Positions 7,573 to 14,840 of a stretch of DNA of 18,264 nt are shown here, piece after piece. The translations under genes and the position numbers were made by a program. Below the pieces are notes generated by a model, which was given only the letters and a program-made list of their open reading frames with translations, was not told where the DNA came from and did not search any database. This DNA is from Nitrososphaerota archaeon. GTDB taxonomy: Archaea > Thermoproteota > Nitrososphaeria > Nitrososphaerales > CADDZS01. Each line of letters starts with the position of its first letter. The stretch's first letter is position 1. The stretch spans positions 1 to 18,264 of the forward strand of contig JABDCJ010000048.1 of NCBI GenBank assembly GCA_013288145.1. Reading direction: 5' to 3'.

Positions 7573-8922
7573 ATGACGTTGCCTAAAGAATTTAGCGTAT
7601 TCGGCGAAGATTACGGTACCTCGGAATTCAAGTTTGGTGTTGCGACGCTCGGGAACACGCCCGACGCGATCGACTCACGCGGATATTTTCCGGACATGAG
7701 AAGCGCGCTGCTCAACTTGAACTCTCGCTCTGGAAAACAAATTTCATCCGGACGAGATGGTCAGATGCTTATTGTTGGACCTCCTGTGGCACAACACCTG
7801 GAAGCTCGCCGGGATATCGCCGAGCGCATGGTTTACCCGATGCGAAACGGCGAGATCGAATCAGACGATGAGAGGGCTTGGTTGGTCGTAAAAGAGATCA
7901 CGAGGTACGGACTCTTGAGGCACGCACCCGAGAAATCGGTTGCTCCAGAGTTCAACGGCTTCAAGAGCGTTGCAGCTCTCTCGGCAACAGCTCCGCGCTA
8001 CATGTACGACCGTATAATCAGGATTCACAAGGAGATCAATAGCGAGGAAGGCAGAACTCTGACGAGAGCTCTATCCATAATTGCCCAGCCGCTGGCGGTA
8101 GCAATTTCCCAAAAGAGGCTCGCCTGCACTGTCTTGGAAGGCGGGCACGGCAACACTCAGGTAGCGCCGGTTAGCAGCGGGGTCATTTTTGGTGCTCAGA
8201 TCACGCTCAATAGGGGTGGAAGCGACTGCGATCTCATCGCAGCCGAGATTTTGAAGGACGCGGGGTATTCAGACCTAGCCCGCGAGCCTAAGCTCGTCAA
8301 AGTGTTCAAGGAAACCCTGGGCCTTGTACCGAAAAATCTCTCAAAGATCATGCAGGAAAAAAACAGCACGCTGTTTGAGACGATTTTCAAGATCCCGTCG
8401 ACAAAGATCTCAATCGATCTCGGCAAAAACAGCTGGCAGCGATTTTTGATCGGTGAGTACTTCTTCAATCCGAACCACGAGATTTTTGCCTCTTACTACC
8501 GGCGTGGCTTCCCAAGACCGGCAGACACGTACAGCGAAGGAAGGGCCGTTCTTGGAACAACCGATCTTGCGGATGTAATCATCCAGTCGGTCCAGAAATG
8601 CAGCTTTGAAATCCAGCCCGCTCTCTACCAGAACATTATACTCTCAGGCGGAAACTTTGCATGGAACGTGCCTACGAACCTGACGAACTATGCGGTGAAC
8701 TCGCCGACGAAGCTCAAGAAAATGCTTGAGGAGAAGGGAATCGCCGGGAGCACAATCGAACTGACGAAAAACCCGGTGTACAACGTGTGGCAGGGTTGCA
8801 TAGCCTACGGTCTTTACATCCCCGAGAACTACGAGTGGGACTGGGACACGCGGGAAGGCTGGTTGCAGCTAATCGCTTCTGGAAACACTCCAACCGAGCA
8901 CGACATCAGCGCCGAGATTTAG
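7573..8922 (+). CDS. Crenactin (archaeal actin homologue)
   Basis: 449 residues, close to the roughly 430 of known crenactins, and expected to bind ATP and polymerise into filaments. The phosphate-1 loop is GEDYGTS at 11-17. The phosphate-2 loop is LEGGHGNTQVAP at 188-199, with Glu189 and His192 where actin has two Asp; from memory this GHGN form is typical of crenactins. LNRGG is at 212-216, EILKDAGYSD at 225-234, RFLIGE at 290-295, the adenosine motif ILSGGNFAW at 356-364, and VWQGCIAYG at 405-413. The end (WDTREGW) also matches. All ATPase landmarks are present in order. The published Arcade partners (arcadins) are not recognised nearby; instead a membrane/coiled-coil gene follows 132 nt downstream. 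A role in cell shape is inferred from the family. Confidence 0.93.
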   Translation: MTLPKEFSVFGEDYGTSEFKFGVATLGNTPDAIDSRGYFPDMRSALLNLNSRSGKQISSGRDGQMLIVGPPVAQHLEARRDIAERMVYPMRNGEIESDDERAWLVVKEITRYGLLRHAPEKSVAPEFNGFKSVAALSATAPRYMYDRIIRIHKEINSEEGRTLTRALSIIAQPLAVAISQKRLACTVLEGGHGNTQVAPVSSGVIFGAQITLNRGGSDCDLIAAEILKDAGYSDLAREPKLVKVFKETLGLVPKNLSKIMQEKNSTLFETIFKIPSTKISIDLGKNSWQRFLIGEYFFNPNHEIFASYYRRGFPRPADTYSEGRAVLGTTDLADVIIQSVQKCSFEIQPALYQNIILSGGNFAWNVPTNLTNYAVNSPTKLKKMLEEKGIAGSTIELTKNPVYNVWQGCIAYGLYIPENYEWDWDTREGWLQLIASGNTPTEHDISAEI

Positions 8923-9054
8923 GCACAATCTCACTTTTTGGGCGGGACGTAGGCGGAAAAGACGTCATCCGGTGACGGCGCTTCCGAAAAGGAAGAAGGA
9001 GAAATAGTTCCCAGAGGGTATCAGGGTTCCCGGCAGGCTAGCTCGGGCGAGCTG

Positions 9055-10131
9055 GTGATAATCCCGCTGGGGATCGTTTTTGGGATCTCGCTCGTCATCT
9101 TTCTTTACATGGCGGGATACTCTTGGTACCTCGGCGGTCTGGCCGTCAACCAGAGTATTCCATGGCTGTACTCTTCTGCCGTGATCTCGGGCGCAAGTCT
9201 GTTTATACTCAGTAACATCTACTATTCCAAAAGACACAAGGGATACTCCGCTGCGCAGAGGTACCTGCTCTCAACGTTCGATCTAACGGCTTACTTTTGT
9301 GTTATAGTCCTCGTCCTTTGGGGACTGGTACTTCCAATCCTCCACCCGATCAACTCGCCGGATTTCCAGCTATACCTGTTCGGTCAGAAGAGCCTGACTC
9401 TGGGGCTTTACACCGGCCTCGTTCTTGGCTCACTTGTAGTAGTCTTCCGGGGTGCACTGCAATTTTTGATTACGCGATCCTCAAACACCGTCATGATCAT
9501 TCAGGCCCCCAAAACGCCTCAACTGGCAAGTCTGAGCGAGACAAAGGAAAAGAAATCACTTGAAGACAGCCTCTCGCTAATACGCTCCGAGATTGCGATG
9601 CTGAGGGAGGAAATCTCATCACTCAGCACAGGCAGGGTATGGACAAAGAGCGCGGCCGCACCCAATCCATCCGAGGATAACTCTTGGTCAATGGGAGACT
9701 CGGATGCGATCTCGTTTCCCTTCTCCCAGATGCGTGCTTCAGCATCTGCCCCTCCAGTCCAGGAGCGGACAATTACAGATGGTCTAACCAGCAATGCAGG
9801 TGTCCAAAAAGCAGTTCCCTTTGCGCAAGAGTACGAGCCGACCACGGGCGACATTCAACTTCCAGACTCTGCGAGAGATAATCCATGGGCTTCGGTGCTT
9901 TCTATGAGGGAAGCGAGAATATCGATCCCTTCACCACCTCCAGTCGTTCAACAACCGGAAGAGAAGGAGACGAAAAAACCAGCAGCTACGACAAGTAAGA
10001 AATCGCGAAGATCAAGATCAAACAAGAAATCTGAAGCAGCTACGAAGCCCTCTACACCGGTCCCGGAAATTGCGGATCCGCAGTTGACGACCGTTCCGCC
10101 GCCAACATCCCAAGAAACAAAAAACCCGTAA
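9055..10131 (+). CDS. Four-helix membrane protein with coiled coil and disordered basic tail
   Basis: 358 residues, no family recognised. Hydrophobic helices are at about 3-25, 36-56, 76-97 and 115-138. A short heptad-like charged helix (about 162-192, ETKEKKSLEDSLSLIRSE) suggests a coiled coil. After 195 the chain is low in hydrophobics and rich in Pro, Ser and Ala, with a basic patch KKSRRSRSNKK at 315-325 and a Pro/Thr-rich end. With an even helix count the tail should be cytoplasmic if the N-terminus is. It lies directly downstream of crenactin on the same strand, so it may tether filaments to the membrane (inference only). The GTG at 9055 is the first standard start, but the frame is open back to 8953 with a coding-like polar sequence and no ATG, GTG or TTG. 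Confidence 0.75.
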   Translation: MIIPLGIVFGISLVIFLYMAGYSWYLGGLAVNQSIPWLYSSAVISGASLFILSNIYYSKRHKGYSAAQRYLLSTFDLTAYFCVIVLVLWGLVLPILHPINSPDFQLYLFGQKSLTLGLYTGLVLGSLVVVFRGALQFLITRSSNTVMIIQAPKTPQLASLSETKEKKSLEDSLSLIRSEIAMLREEISSLSTGRVWTKSAAAPNPSEDNSWSMGDSDAISFPFSQMRASASAPPVQERTITDGLTSNAGVQKAVPFAQEYEPTTGDIQLPDSARDNPWASVLSMREARISIPSPPPVVQQPEEKETKKPAATTSKKSRRSRSNKKSEAATKPSTPVPEIADPQLTTVPPPTSQETKNP

Positions 10132-10201
10132 ACATTGCGATACTTCCTCCAAAAGAGCAACACTATTACCGTATCCTTTCTATCTGAATTCAGTATTGCA
10201 G

Positions 10202-11182
10202 ATGAGACTTGTTCAGTTCAGGGATCTCGATGGATCGAGAAAGGTTGCGAGGGCCGACGGTGATGGTCTTCGACTTGTGGAGCACACGACGTCAGTTTAC
10301 GACCTGGTTTTAGAAGCCTCGCGATCAAACAAAAGTCTCGAAGGAATAGTTCTTGAAAAGTTGAGCCACGGCGAACCAATTGATTACGACAAAGTAATCT
10401 CGGATAATCGCCTGCTCGCGCCTTTGGATCATCCAGATCCGGCTCATTGTATGGTCAGCGGAACCGGACTCGACCATCTCGGCAGCGCACTAGCACGTGA
10501 TGCGATGCACGCCAATCCGGACAAAGAATCGGATTCAATGAAAATGTTCAGAACGGGACTTGAGGGAGGCAAGCCAAAGTCCGGTGAAATCGGTTCACAG
10601 CCAGAGTGGTTTTACAAGGGAGACGGCAGCTCTATTGTCCCGCCCGGACATCCGCTCCAGCTTCCAAGCTTCGCGCTTGACGGTGGAGAAGAGGCAGAGA
10701 TCGTGGGACTGTACGTAATTTCAGATTCGGGCGAGGTTCTGAGAGTTGGATTTGCACTCGGAAACGAGTACTCGGATCACGTTCTCGAAAGGCAGAATTA
10801 CCTGTATCTCGCGCACTCAAAGCTTAGAGATTGCTCGATCGGACCCGAGCTGCTGGTTGGTCGTCTCCCGGCTAGCGTTAGTGGGAATGTCCGAATAGTT
10901 CGAGGTGATGAGACGATCTGGTCCAGCCCATTCCAGACTGGAGAGACTAACATGACGCACAGTATATCTAACATTGAATATCATCACTTCAAGTACAGGA
11001 GATTTAGGCAGCCCGGCGATGTTCATTGCCATTTTTTTGGCGCATCAATTCTCAGTTTTTCTTCCGGGACTAGAGCAAAACCGGGAGATGTTTTTGAAAT
11101 TTCTTCACCCGAGTTTGGTTGCCCACTTAGAAATTCAGTTGCAAGGGAAAATGCCGGATCGCCGACTATCCGAGATATTTAG
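10202..11182 (+). CDS. FAH-fold enzyme of the GguC/AraD1 type
   Basis: 326 residues from ATG; an in-frame TTG at 10196 adds two. The start MRLVQF and blocks such as LDHPDPAHCMVSGTGL, SMKMFRTGLEGGKP, QPEWFYKGDG and the closing FGCPLRN fit the GguC/AraD1 family of the fumarylacetoacetate hydrolase fold along its whole length. Likely metal ligands are the Glu pair in GGEEAEI (about 164 and 166) and the Asp in GNEYSDH (about 192). Members cleave or dehydrate acidic keto compounds, and this branch is linked to sugar-acid (arabinose-type) breakdown; the exact substrate here is not known. No sugar pathway genes are adjacent. It starts 70 nt after the membrane protein, probably as its own unit, and converges on the MEDS gene with a 29-bp gap. 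Confidence 0.9.
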   Translation: MRLVQFRDLDGSRKVARADGDGLRLVEHTTSVYDLVLEASRSNKSLEGIVLEKLSHGEPIDYDKVISDNRLLAPLDHPDPAHCMVSGTGLDHLGSALARDAMHANPDKESDSMKMFRTGLEGGKPKSGEIGSQPEWFYKGDGSSIVPPGHPLQLPSFALDGGEEAEIVGLYVISDSGEVLRVGFALGNEYSDHVLERQNYLYLAHSKLRDCSIGPELLVGRLPASVSGNVRIVRGDETIWSSPFQTGETNMTHSISNIEYHHFKYRRFRQPGDVHCHFFGASILSFSSGTRAKPGDVFEISSPEFGCPLRNSVARENAGSPTIRDI

Positions 11183-11211
11183 TAGACAGATTGACGAAAT
11201 GAAAATTATGT

Positions 11212-11820
11212 TTAATCCTCCTCGAGTAAATCAGTCTCGAACGCCACCGCCTTGTCCGGCGTCGAAGCATAAATCACGTAATGATGATTTCTTACCAGCC
11301 CCGCGATCCATTCATTTCGCATCGTCGGCTCCAGTTTATGCACGTCGTAGAAGCACATCTGCGCGTTATCAAACTCGGGAAAATGCTTCTGACCCATTCT
11401 CTCCACTTCCATTCCCTGCATCATTCCGGGCTTTGATTCAATGTCCATTATAGTTCTGCCTGCAAACCTGAACGGTCCTTTCATCCCCTGAGTTGATGCC
11501 GCCCTAAAGGTTTTGAGAAGGTCGAGCGGGTTCAAACTGTCGCCGCTTGCCGGCTGCGTCTTGATTATTCTCAGAGAATTCGATTGTTTGTATTTATCGA
11601 CGTCAATGCTCTGTGCGCGCAATCTGCTTTCGACGGCCTCGGGTTCTTCATCCGTGAAATAAATGCAGGATTGTCCTTTTTCAAGACCCTTCTGGAAGTA
11701 GCGGGCAATGATCAAATTTCCGTACTTTTCATCATCGTAAAGCAGCACGATGTGATTGTTCCCCTCAAGCTTGTCAAGGAATTTCACTGGATGGTACTCG
11801 CTTGCTTTTTCATTGCTCAT
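11212..11820 (-). CDS. MEDS-domain sensory protein
   Basis: 202 residues, almost entirely one MEDS domain (methanogen/methylotroph DcmR sensory, about 20-184). It is recognised by NHIVLLYDDEKYGN near the start, the strand SCIYFTDEEP at 51-60, and the late FYDV and YVIYAST segments. The domain resembles a KaiC-like ATPase fold without Walker motifs and is thought to sense small molecules or redox signals. It is cytosolic, with no membrane helix. It is the second gene of an operon: a winged-helix regulator ends 15 nt upstream, and a ribosome site (AAGGAGTGG) precedes the ATG by about ten bases. The pairing suggests that MEDS modulates the regulator. The ligand is unknown. Confidence 0.87.
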   Translation of the reverse strand: MSNEKASEYHPVKFLDKLEGNNHIVLLYDDEKYGNLIIARYFQKGLEKGQSCIYFTDEEPEAVESRLRAQSIDVDKYKQSNSLRIIKTQPASGDSLNPLDLLKTFRAASTQGMKGPFRFAGRTIMDIESKPGMMQGMEVERMGQKHFPEFDNAQMCFYDVHKLEPTMRNEWIAGLVRNHHYVIYASTPDKAVAFETDLLEED

Positions 11821-11835
11821 TGAATATCCACTCCT

Positions 11836-12120
11836 TCAAAAAACTCCCGCCAGATACTTCACGCCCATATCCGACAGGAAATCTTTGATTCTATCGTAAT
11901 CCTGCAAGAAATCGCGCCCCTTGTCCGTTATTGCGAGCGGATTTTGCGTGATCATATTTCTACCCTCCATTTCGACAAGGTACCGCGTCAGCTTGTCGTA
12001 TGCGAGATTGCTGAGCGATTGTACGCGTGTTGGCCTTACCTCTCCGTTTATCAGCTCGAATTTGATCGCGCGCAGAATATCATTGTAAATCTCCATCTTG
12101 CTGCGCTTCGGCTTCGGCAT
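11836..12120 (-). CDS. Winged-helix DNA-binding regulator (ArnR1-like)
   Basis: 94 residues. A basic start (MPKPKRSK) leads into a helix (EIYNDILRAIKF), then a helix-turn-helix at about 30-53 (RVQSLSNLAYDKLTRYLVEME), a wing with NPLAITDKGRDFL at 60-72, and a C-terminal helix about 73-90 that may dimerise. The pattern is that of the short archaeal HTH_45/ArnR1-like wHTH proteins. It is the first gene of an operon with the MEDS gene. The ATG lies about 24 nt from a TATA-like box, so its message is probably leaderless. Two copies of an inverted-repeat motif beside this and the divergent promoter are candidate binding sites for it. Confidence 0.88.
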   Translation of the reverse strand: MPKPKRSKMEIYNDILRAIKFELINGEVRPTRVQSLSNLAYDKLTRYLVEMEGRNMITQNPLAITDKGRDFLQDYDRIKDFLSDMGVKYLAGVF

Positions 12121-12139
12121 TAGTATTGATCACGATCGG

Positions 12140-12163
12140 TTATTAACGAGCCTCCCCTAAGGG
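12140..12163 (-). promoter_or_regulatory. Promoter of the winged-helix/MEDS operon with an adjacent CTCCCCTAAGGG site
   Basis: On the minus strand GTTAATAA (12140-12147) is a TATA-like box about 24 nt before the ATG at 12120. Immediately upstream, CTCCCCTAAGGG (12152-12163 on +) contains a CTCCC-CTAA-GGGAG inverted repeat. The same 12-mer recurs at 12214. Confidence 0.5.
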
Positions 12164-12213
12164 AGTTTTTCTGTTTCATGATTTCAATTTGGGCTTATGA
12201 GGGTTACCGCCGA

Positions 12214-12242
12214 CTCCCCTAAGGGCGGAACTCACTTTATAC
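12214..12242 (+). promoter_or_regulatory. Promoter of the HExxH gene with an adjacent CTCCCCTAAGGG site
   Basis: CTCCCCTAAGGG at 12214-12225 is the second copy of the motif. TTTATAC at about 12236-12242 is a TATA-like box about 25 nt before the ATG at 12264, again suggesting a leaderless transcript. The motif lies next to the TATA box on its upstream side, where a factor could affect TFB/TBP binding. Confidence 0.5.
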
Positions 12243-12263
12243 TACCCAGCGATTCTTCCCCGC

Positions 12264-12884
12264 ATGAGTCAGATCGTATTCAAGAACATTGTGAGCGAGG
12301 TCAGTGGCTTTGTTAAAAGTGCAAACCAGCCTATTGTGCCGCAAACTCTCGGTGCAAAGGAGGTATCAGTAATGACGTCGAAAAAAGAGCACATTCCAGA
12401 ACTCGATGTGGGAATCCGCCGCAACGGCGAAGTGAAATTGTATCCTTTCACTGATTTTTTCAAAGGCTTTGAGAAAGTCGATGCGGTAAAGGCAACTTTC
12501 GGATCAAAAACCGAAGAGATCTTGAAGAACCTCAAGGTAGAATTTTTCTCATTCAAGTATGGCTACATGGCGGTTAGCGATATTGATGGGCATTTGATAG
12601 TAAGCACCCACCATTTGAAGAATAGCAGCTTCAGGGTGCTTTACCTGGATGTGATCCATGAGCTCGTCCACGTACGCCAGTTCATGGAGGGAAAACAGCT
12701 CTTCAATTCCGAATACGAGTACGTCGACAATCCAACTGAAATCGAAGCGTACAGGCACGCCGTAAAAGAAGCAAAGCGGCTCGGGATGACTGAGATAGAA
12801 ATCGTCGAGTACCTGAAGGTTGAGTGGATCGATGAGGCCGCGCTCGGAAGACTAGTTGAATCAGTTGGTCTGACGAGAGCGTAA
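12264..12884 (+). CDS. HExxH putative metalloprotease, two possible starts
   Basis: 206 residues. HELVH at 132-136 is a zinc-protease motif, and NPTEIEAYRHA at 156-166 supplies a downstream Glu (159 or 161) as a likely third ligand, as in gluzincin-type peptidases. No signal peptide or membrane helix is present, so it should be cytosolic. The family is not one I can name. The ATG at 12264 fits leaderless transcription from the box at 12236-12242. The ATG at codon 37 (12372) has a near-perfect ribosome site. Both starts may be used. Transcribed away from the winged-helix gene, it may be under that regulator. The MFS gene follows closely. Confidence 0.75.
   Translation: MSQIVFKNIVSEVSGFVKSANQPIVPQTLGAKEVSVMTSKKEHIPELDVGIRRNGEVKLYPFTDFFKGFEKVDAVKATFGSKTEEILKNLKVEFFSFKYGYMAVSDIDGHLIVSTHHLKNSSFRVLYLDVIHELVHVRQFMEGKQLFNSEYEYVDNPTEIEAYRHAVKEAKRLGMTEIEIVEYLKVEWIDEAALGRLVESVGLTRA
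12357..12374 (+). promoter_or_regulatory. Strong internal ribosome binding site and ATG
   Basis: AAGGAGGT at 12357-12364 is followed after 7 nt by an in-frame ATG at 12372. It is one of the strongest Shine-Dalgarno matches in this window and lies 108 nt inside the longer frame, so it may set the true or an alternative start of the HExxH protein. Confidence 0.5.
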
Positions 12885-12901
12885 TTGAGTTGAAATCCAA
12901 G

Positions 12902-14377
12902 ATGAGCGAAACAATCGAAGGCACGATCGTTCAAGATAAAACTAATGCTCAATCGCATCATCCAGGACTGGTCTTTGCGCTAATCATCGCGGCCGTTTTC
13001 CTTGACGTTATCGATTACTCCATAGTCCAGGTTGCTCTGCCAACTATTCGGACGCAATTCTTGGTCTCACTCGCCGACAGCCAGTGGATAGTTGGGGCGT
13101 ACGGTCTGACGATGGCAGGCTTTCTAATGCTAAGCGGTAGAGCGGGAGATATTTACGGACAAAAGAAGCTCTTCATCACCGGAATTGTACTATTCACACT
13201 ATCTTCGCTGTTCGGCGGTCTTGCACCTTCTCTAATCATTTTGATTGTCGCAAGAGCTTTGCAGGGAATAGGTGCAGCGATTTCCACTGTAACCGCATTC
13301 TCAATTTTCATTTCGATCTTTCCCGAGGGCAAGGAACGGAACAGAGCCCTTGGAGTAATTGTCGCGGTATTGTCAGCAGGATTTGCAGCCGGATCCATTG
13401 CAGGCGGGATTCTTACAGCCACGCTCGGCTGGAGGTCGGTCCTCTTCGTCAACGTGCCAATAGGAGCTGTTGCATCACTGCTTTCGCTGAAATATCTTCC
13501 CCGCAGTGGAGGTCGCCTGGCCGGTGCACGTCTGGATCTTCCCGGCGCACTTTCAGTAACAAGCGGCTTGATTCTCCTCGTTTATGCCCTGACTAACGCC
13601 GCAACCGTGGGCTTTGCATCGATAGAGACTGCATTTCCACTCGCGCTTTCAGCAATTCTGCTGCTCGGATTCATTGCAATCGAGTCGCGTTCTTCATCGC
13701 CTTTAATGCCTCTCGGTTTTCTGCGCCGCGGCAGCGTCTTCAACGCCAACTTGCTCGCGCTGATTCTTTCCTCGATCATGGGAGGGATGGGCTTCATCCT
13801 GACAATATATCTCCAGCAGATTCTGGGTTACTCGGCATTATCGGCGGGTCTTGAATTTCTCCCGCCTGCTGCAATATTCATAGTTCTTGGCGGCTGGGGA
13901 TCGTCGCGGCTGGTAATGCGGTTTGGAATCAGAAAAGTGCTCGTCACTTCAACCGCGTTGATTGCAGCTGGCTGCGCGCTGCTCACTCAAATTTCTTCCA
14001 CAGGTTCTTACTTTGATGTATTGCCCGGGATGCTGCTCTGGTCAGTGGGCGCTAGCGTCGGACTGCCAGCTCTCAGCATTGCCGCCCTTGCCGGTACAAA
14101 ACCTGGTGAAGAAGGTCTAGCCTCTGGATTGATCAGTACTTCCCAGCGGGTCGGCTTTCCTCTGGGATTGGGAATACTTCTGACGATTGCCAGTCTGACT
14201 GACTCGCCGGCAGATTCACTTGCGTCCGCAGCTTCAACAGTACAAGGATTCCACTTGGCTTTTCTCGTTTCAGCTCTTGTGGGAGTACTGGGAATTGTGA
14301 TTGCCCTTAGAATTAAGGGCGGCCCGGCACAACCCTTCAGAGAGACTGACTCCGAAAAGATTGGGAGTATGATCTAA
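12902..14377 (+). CDS. MFS multidrug-type exporter, DHA2 (EmrB/QacA) family
   Basis: 491 residues from ATG; a TTG at 12890 adds four. The length and the regular hydrophobic segments fit the 14-helix DHA2 drug:proton antiporters of the cytoplasmic membrane. LDVIDYSIVQVALPTI in helix 1 is the family's D1-like motif with a membrane-embedded Asp. GRAGDIYGQKK is the loop 2-3 motif A, and GSIAGGILTATLGWRSVLFVNVP is the motif C region of helix 5. The cytosolic N-terminus is short. It begins 17 nt after the HExxH gene and may share its promoter. Exported compounds cannot be predicted. The truncated gene after it starts 7 nt beyond its stop. Confidence 0.92.
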   Translation: MSETIEGTIVQDKTNAQSHHPGLVFALIIAAVFLDVIDYSIVQVALPTIRTQFLVSLADSQWIVGAYGLTMAGFLMLSGRAGDIYGQKKLFITGIVLFTLSSLFGGLAPSLIILIVARALQGIGAAISTVTAFSIFISIFPEGKERNRALGVIVAVLSAGFAAGSIAGGILTATLGWRSVLFVNVPIGAVASLLSLKYLPRSGGRLAGARLDLPGALSVTSGLILLVYALTNAATVGFASIETAFPLALSAILLLGFIAIESRSSSPLMPLGFLRRGSVFNANLLALILSSIMGGMGFILTIYLQQILGYSALSAGLEFLPPAAIFIVLGGWGSSRLVMRFGIRKVLVTSTALIAAGCALLTQISSTGSYFDVLPGMLLWSVGASVGLPALSIAALAGTKPGEEGLASGLISTSQRVGFPLGLGILLTIASLTDSPADSLASAASTVQGFHLAFLVSALVGVLGIVIALRIKGGPAQPFRETDSEKIGSMI

Positions 14378-14384
14378 AACCGGA

Positions 14385-14525
14385 ATGCGGAAATTAATTG
14401 TTTCAAGTCTAATGTCACTCGACGGCTTCGTCGCAGGATTGAATGGAGAACTGGACTGGTTTGTGTACGAAGGATTCCTAAAGGGGACGGAGTTCGGAGA
14501 GTACGAGAAGGGAGGAAGCAACTAA
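14385..14525 (+). pseudogene. Truncated RibD_C / dihydrofolate-reductase-like gene
   Basis: A 46-residue frame beginning MRKLIVSSLMSLDGFVAG and continuing NGELDWFVYEGF and TEFGEY. This is the characteristic N-terminus of the RibD C-terminal-domain (DHFR-like) reductases, which are normally near 180-200 residues. It ends early at a TAA (14523-14525), and the sequence beyond shows no more of the domain, so the NADPH site and most of the fold are lost. It starts 7 nt after the MFS stop. The break lies close to the degraded transporter remnant, which suggests the junction of a rearrangement. A short expressed peptide is possible but unlikely. Confidence 0.7.
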
Positions 14526-14619
14526 GATAAAAAATATCGAGTGATCTGGTCGTCCAATGTACGGAAGTGTCGTGAAGACGCCGAAGAGATGATCCATATG
14601 AACACGGCGATTACGGAAG

Positions 14620-14722
14620 ATGGACAGTAAAATCTTGCTGATTGATCCGCTCGAAAACATTTACGAGATCGACCTGACAAAAGTTAATGCGGAGTTTGAA
14701 AGTTCTAAACAAAACAGTATGA
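14620..14722 (+). pseudogene. Remnant of a second DUF1854 transporter gene (3' end)
   Basis: The sequence encodes MDSKILLIDPLENIYEIDL, against MDSKVILIDPLDNISEIDL in the intact gene: 15 of 19 residues match, and most base changes are silent or conservative. A net 2-nt loss around 14682 then shifts the frame before the matching end (AACAAAACAGTATGA). Upstream, 14597-14619 shows only faint similarity (TRRLRK against GRR). None of the ATPase or membrane part survives. The substitution pattern suggests that this was once a functional paralogue that diverged before it decayed. Confidence 0.75.
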
Positions 14723-14791
14723 GATCAATCGTAGAATTCAAATAATTGCTTTAAAACCGACCCCCCTCTGATCAATCCATCCGGGAGCGTG

Positions 14792-14811
14792 CGAAAAGTA
14801 ATTTCGTTTTT
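14792..14811 (+). terminator. Hairpin with T5 in repeat copy 2
   Basis: CGAAA (14792-14796) pairs with TTTCG (14802-14806) around AGTAA, followed directly by a T5 run. Copy 1 has a different palindrome and T run at the equivalent place, so each copy keeps a terminator-like structure of different sequence. Confidence 0.4.
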
Positions 14812-14840
14812 GTGGATCCATTGAAATTTATTTGCTCTAT

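Noticed and set aside
7573..8922. Loss of catalytic Asp residues in the phosphate-2 loop (Glu189, His192) as a sign of an inactive actin
   Set aside because: The same GHGN-type loop is, as I recall, a feature of true crenactins, and the rest of the fold is complete.
8972..9007. GTG at 8972 as an upstream start for the membrane protein
   Set aside because: It is in a different frame and reaches a TAG after 11 codons.
10974..11453. A 159-codon + strand frame across the end of the FAH gene and the MEDS gene
   Set aside because: It overlaps two well-recognised genes in other frames or strands and shows no protein motif.
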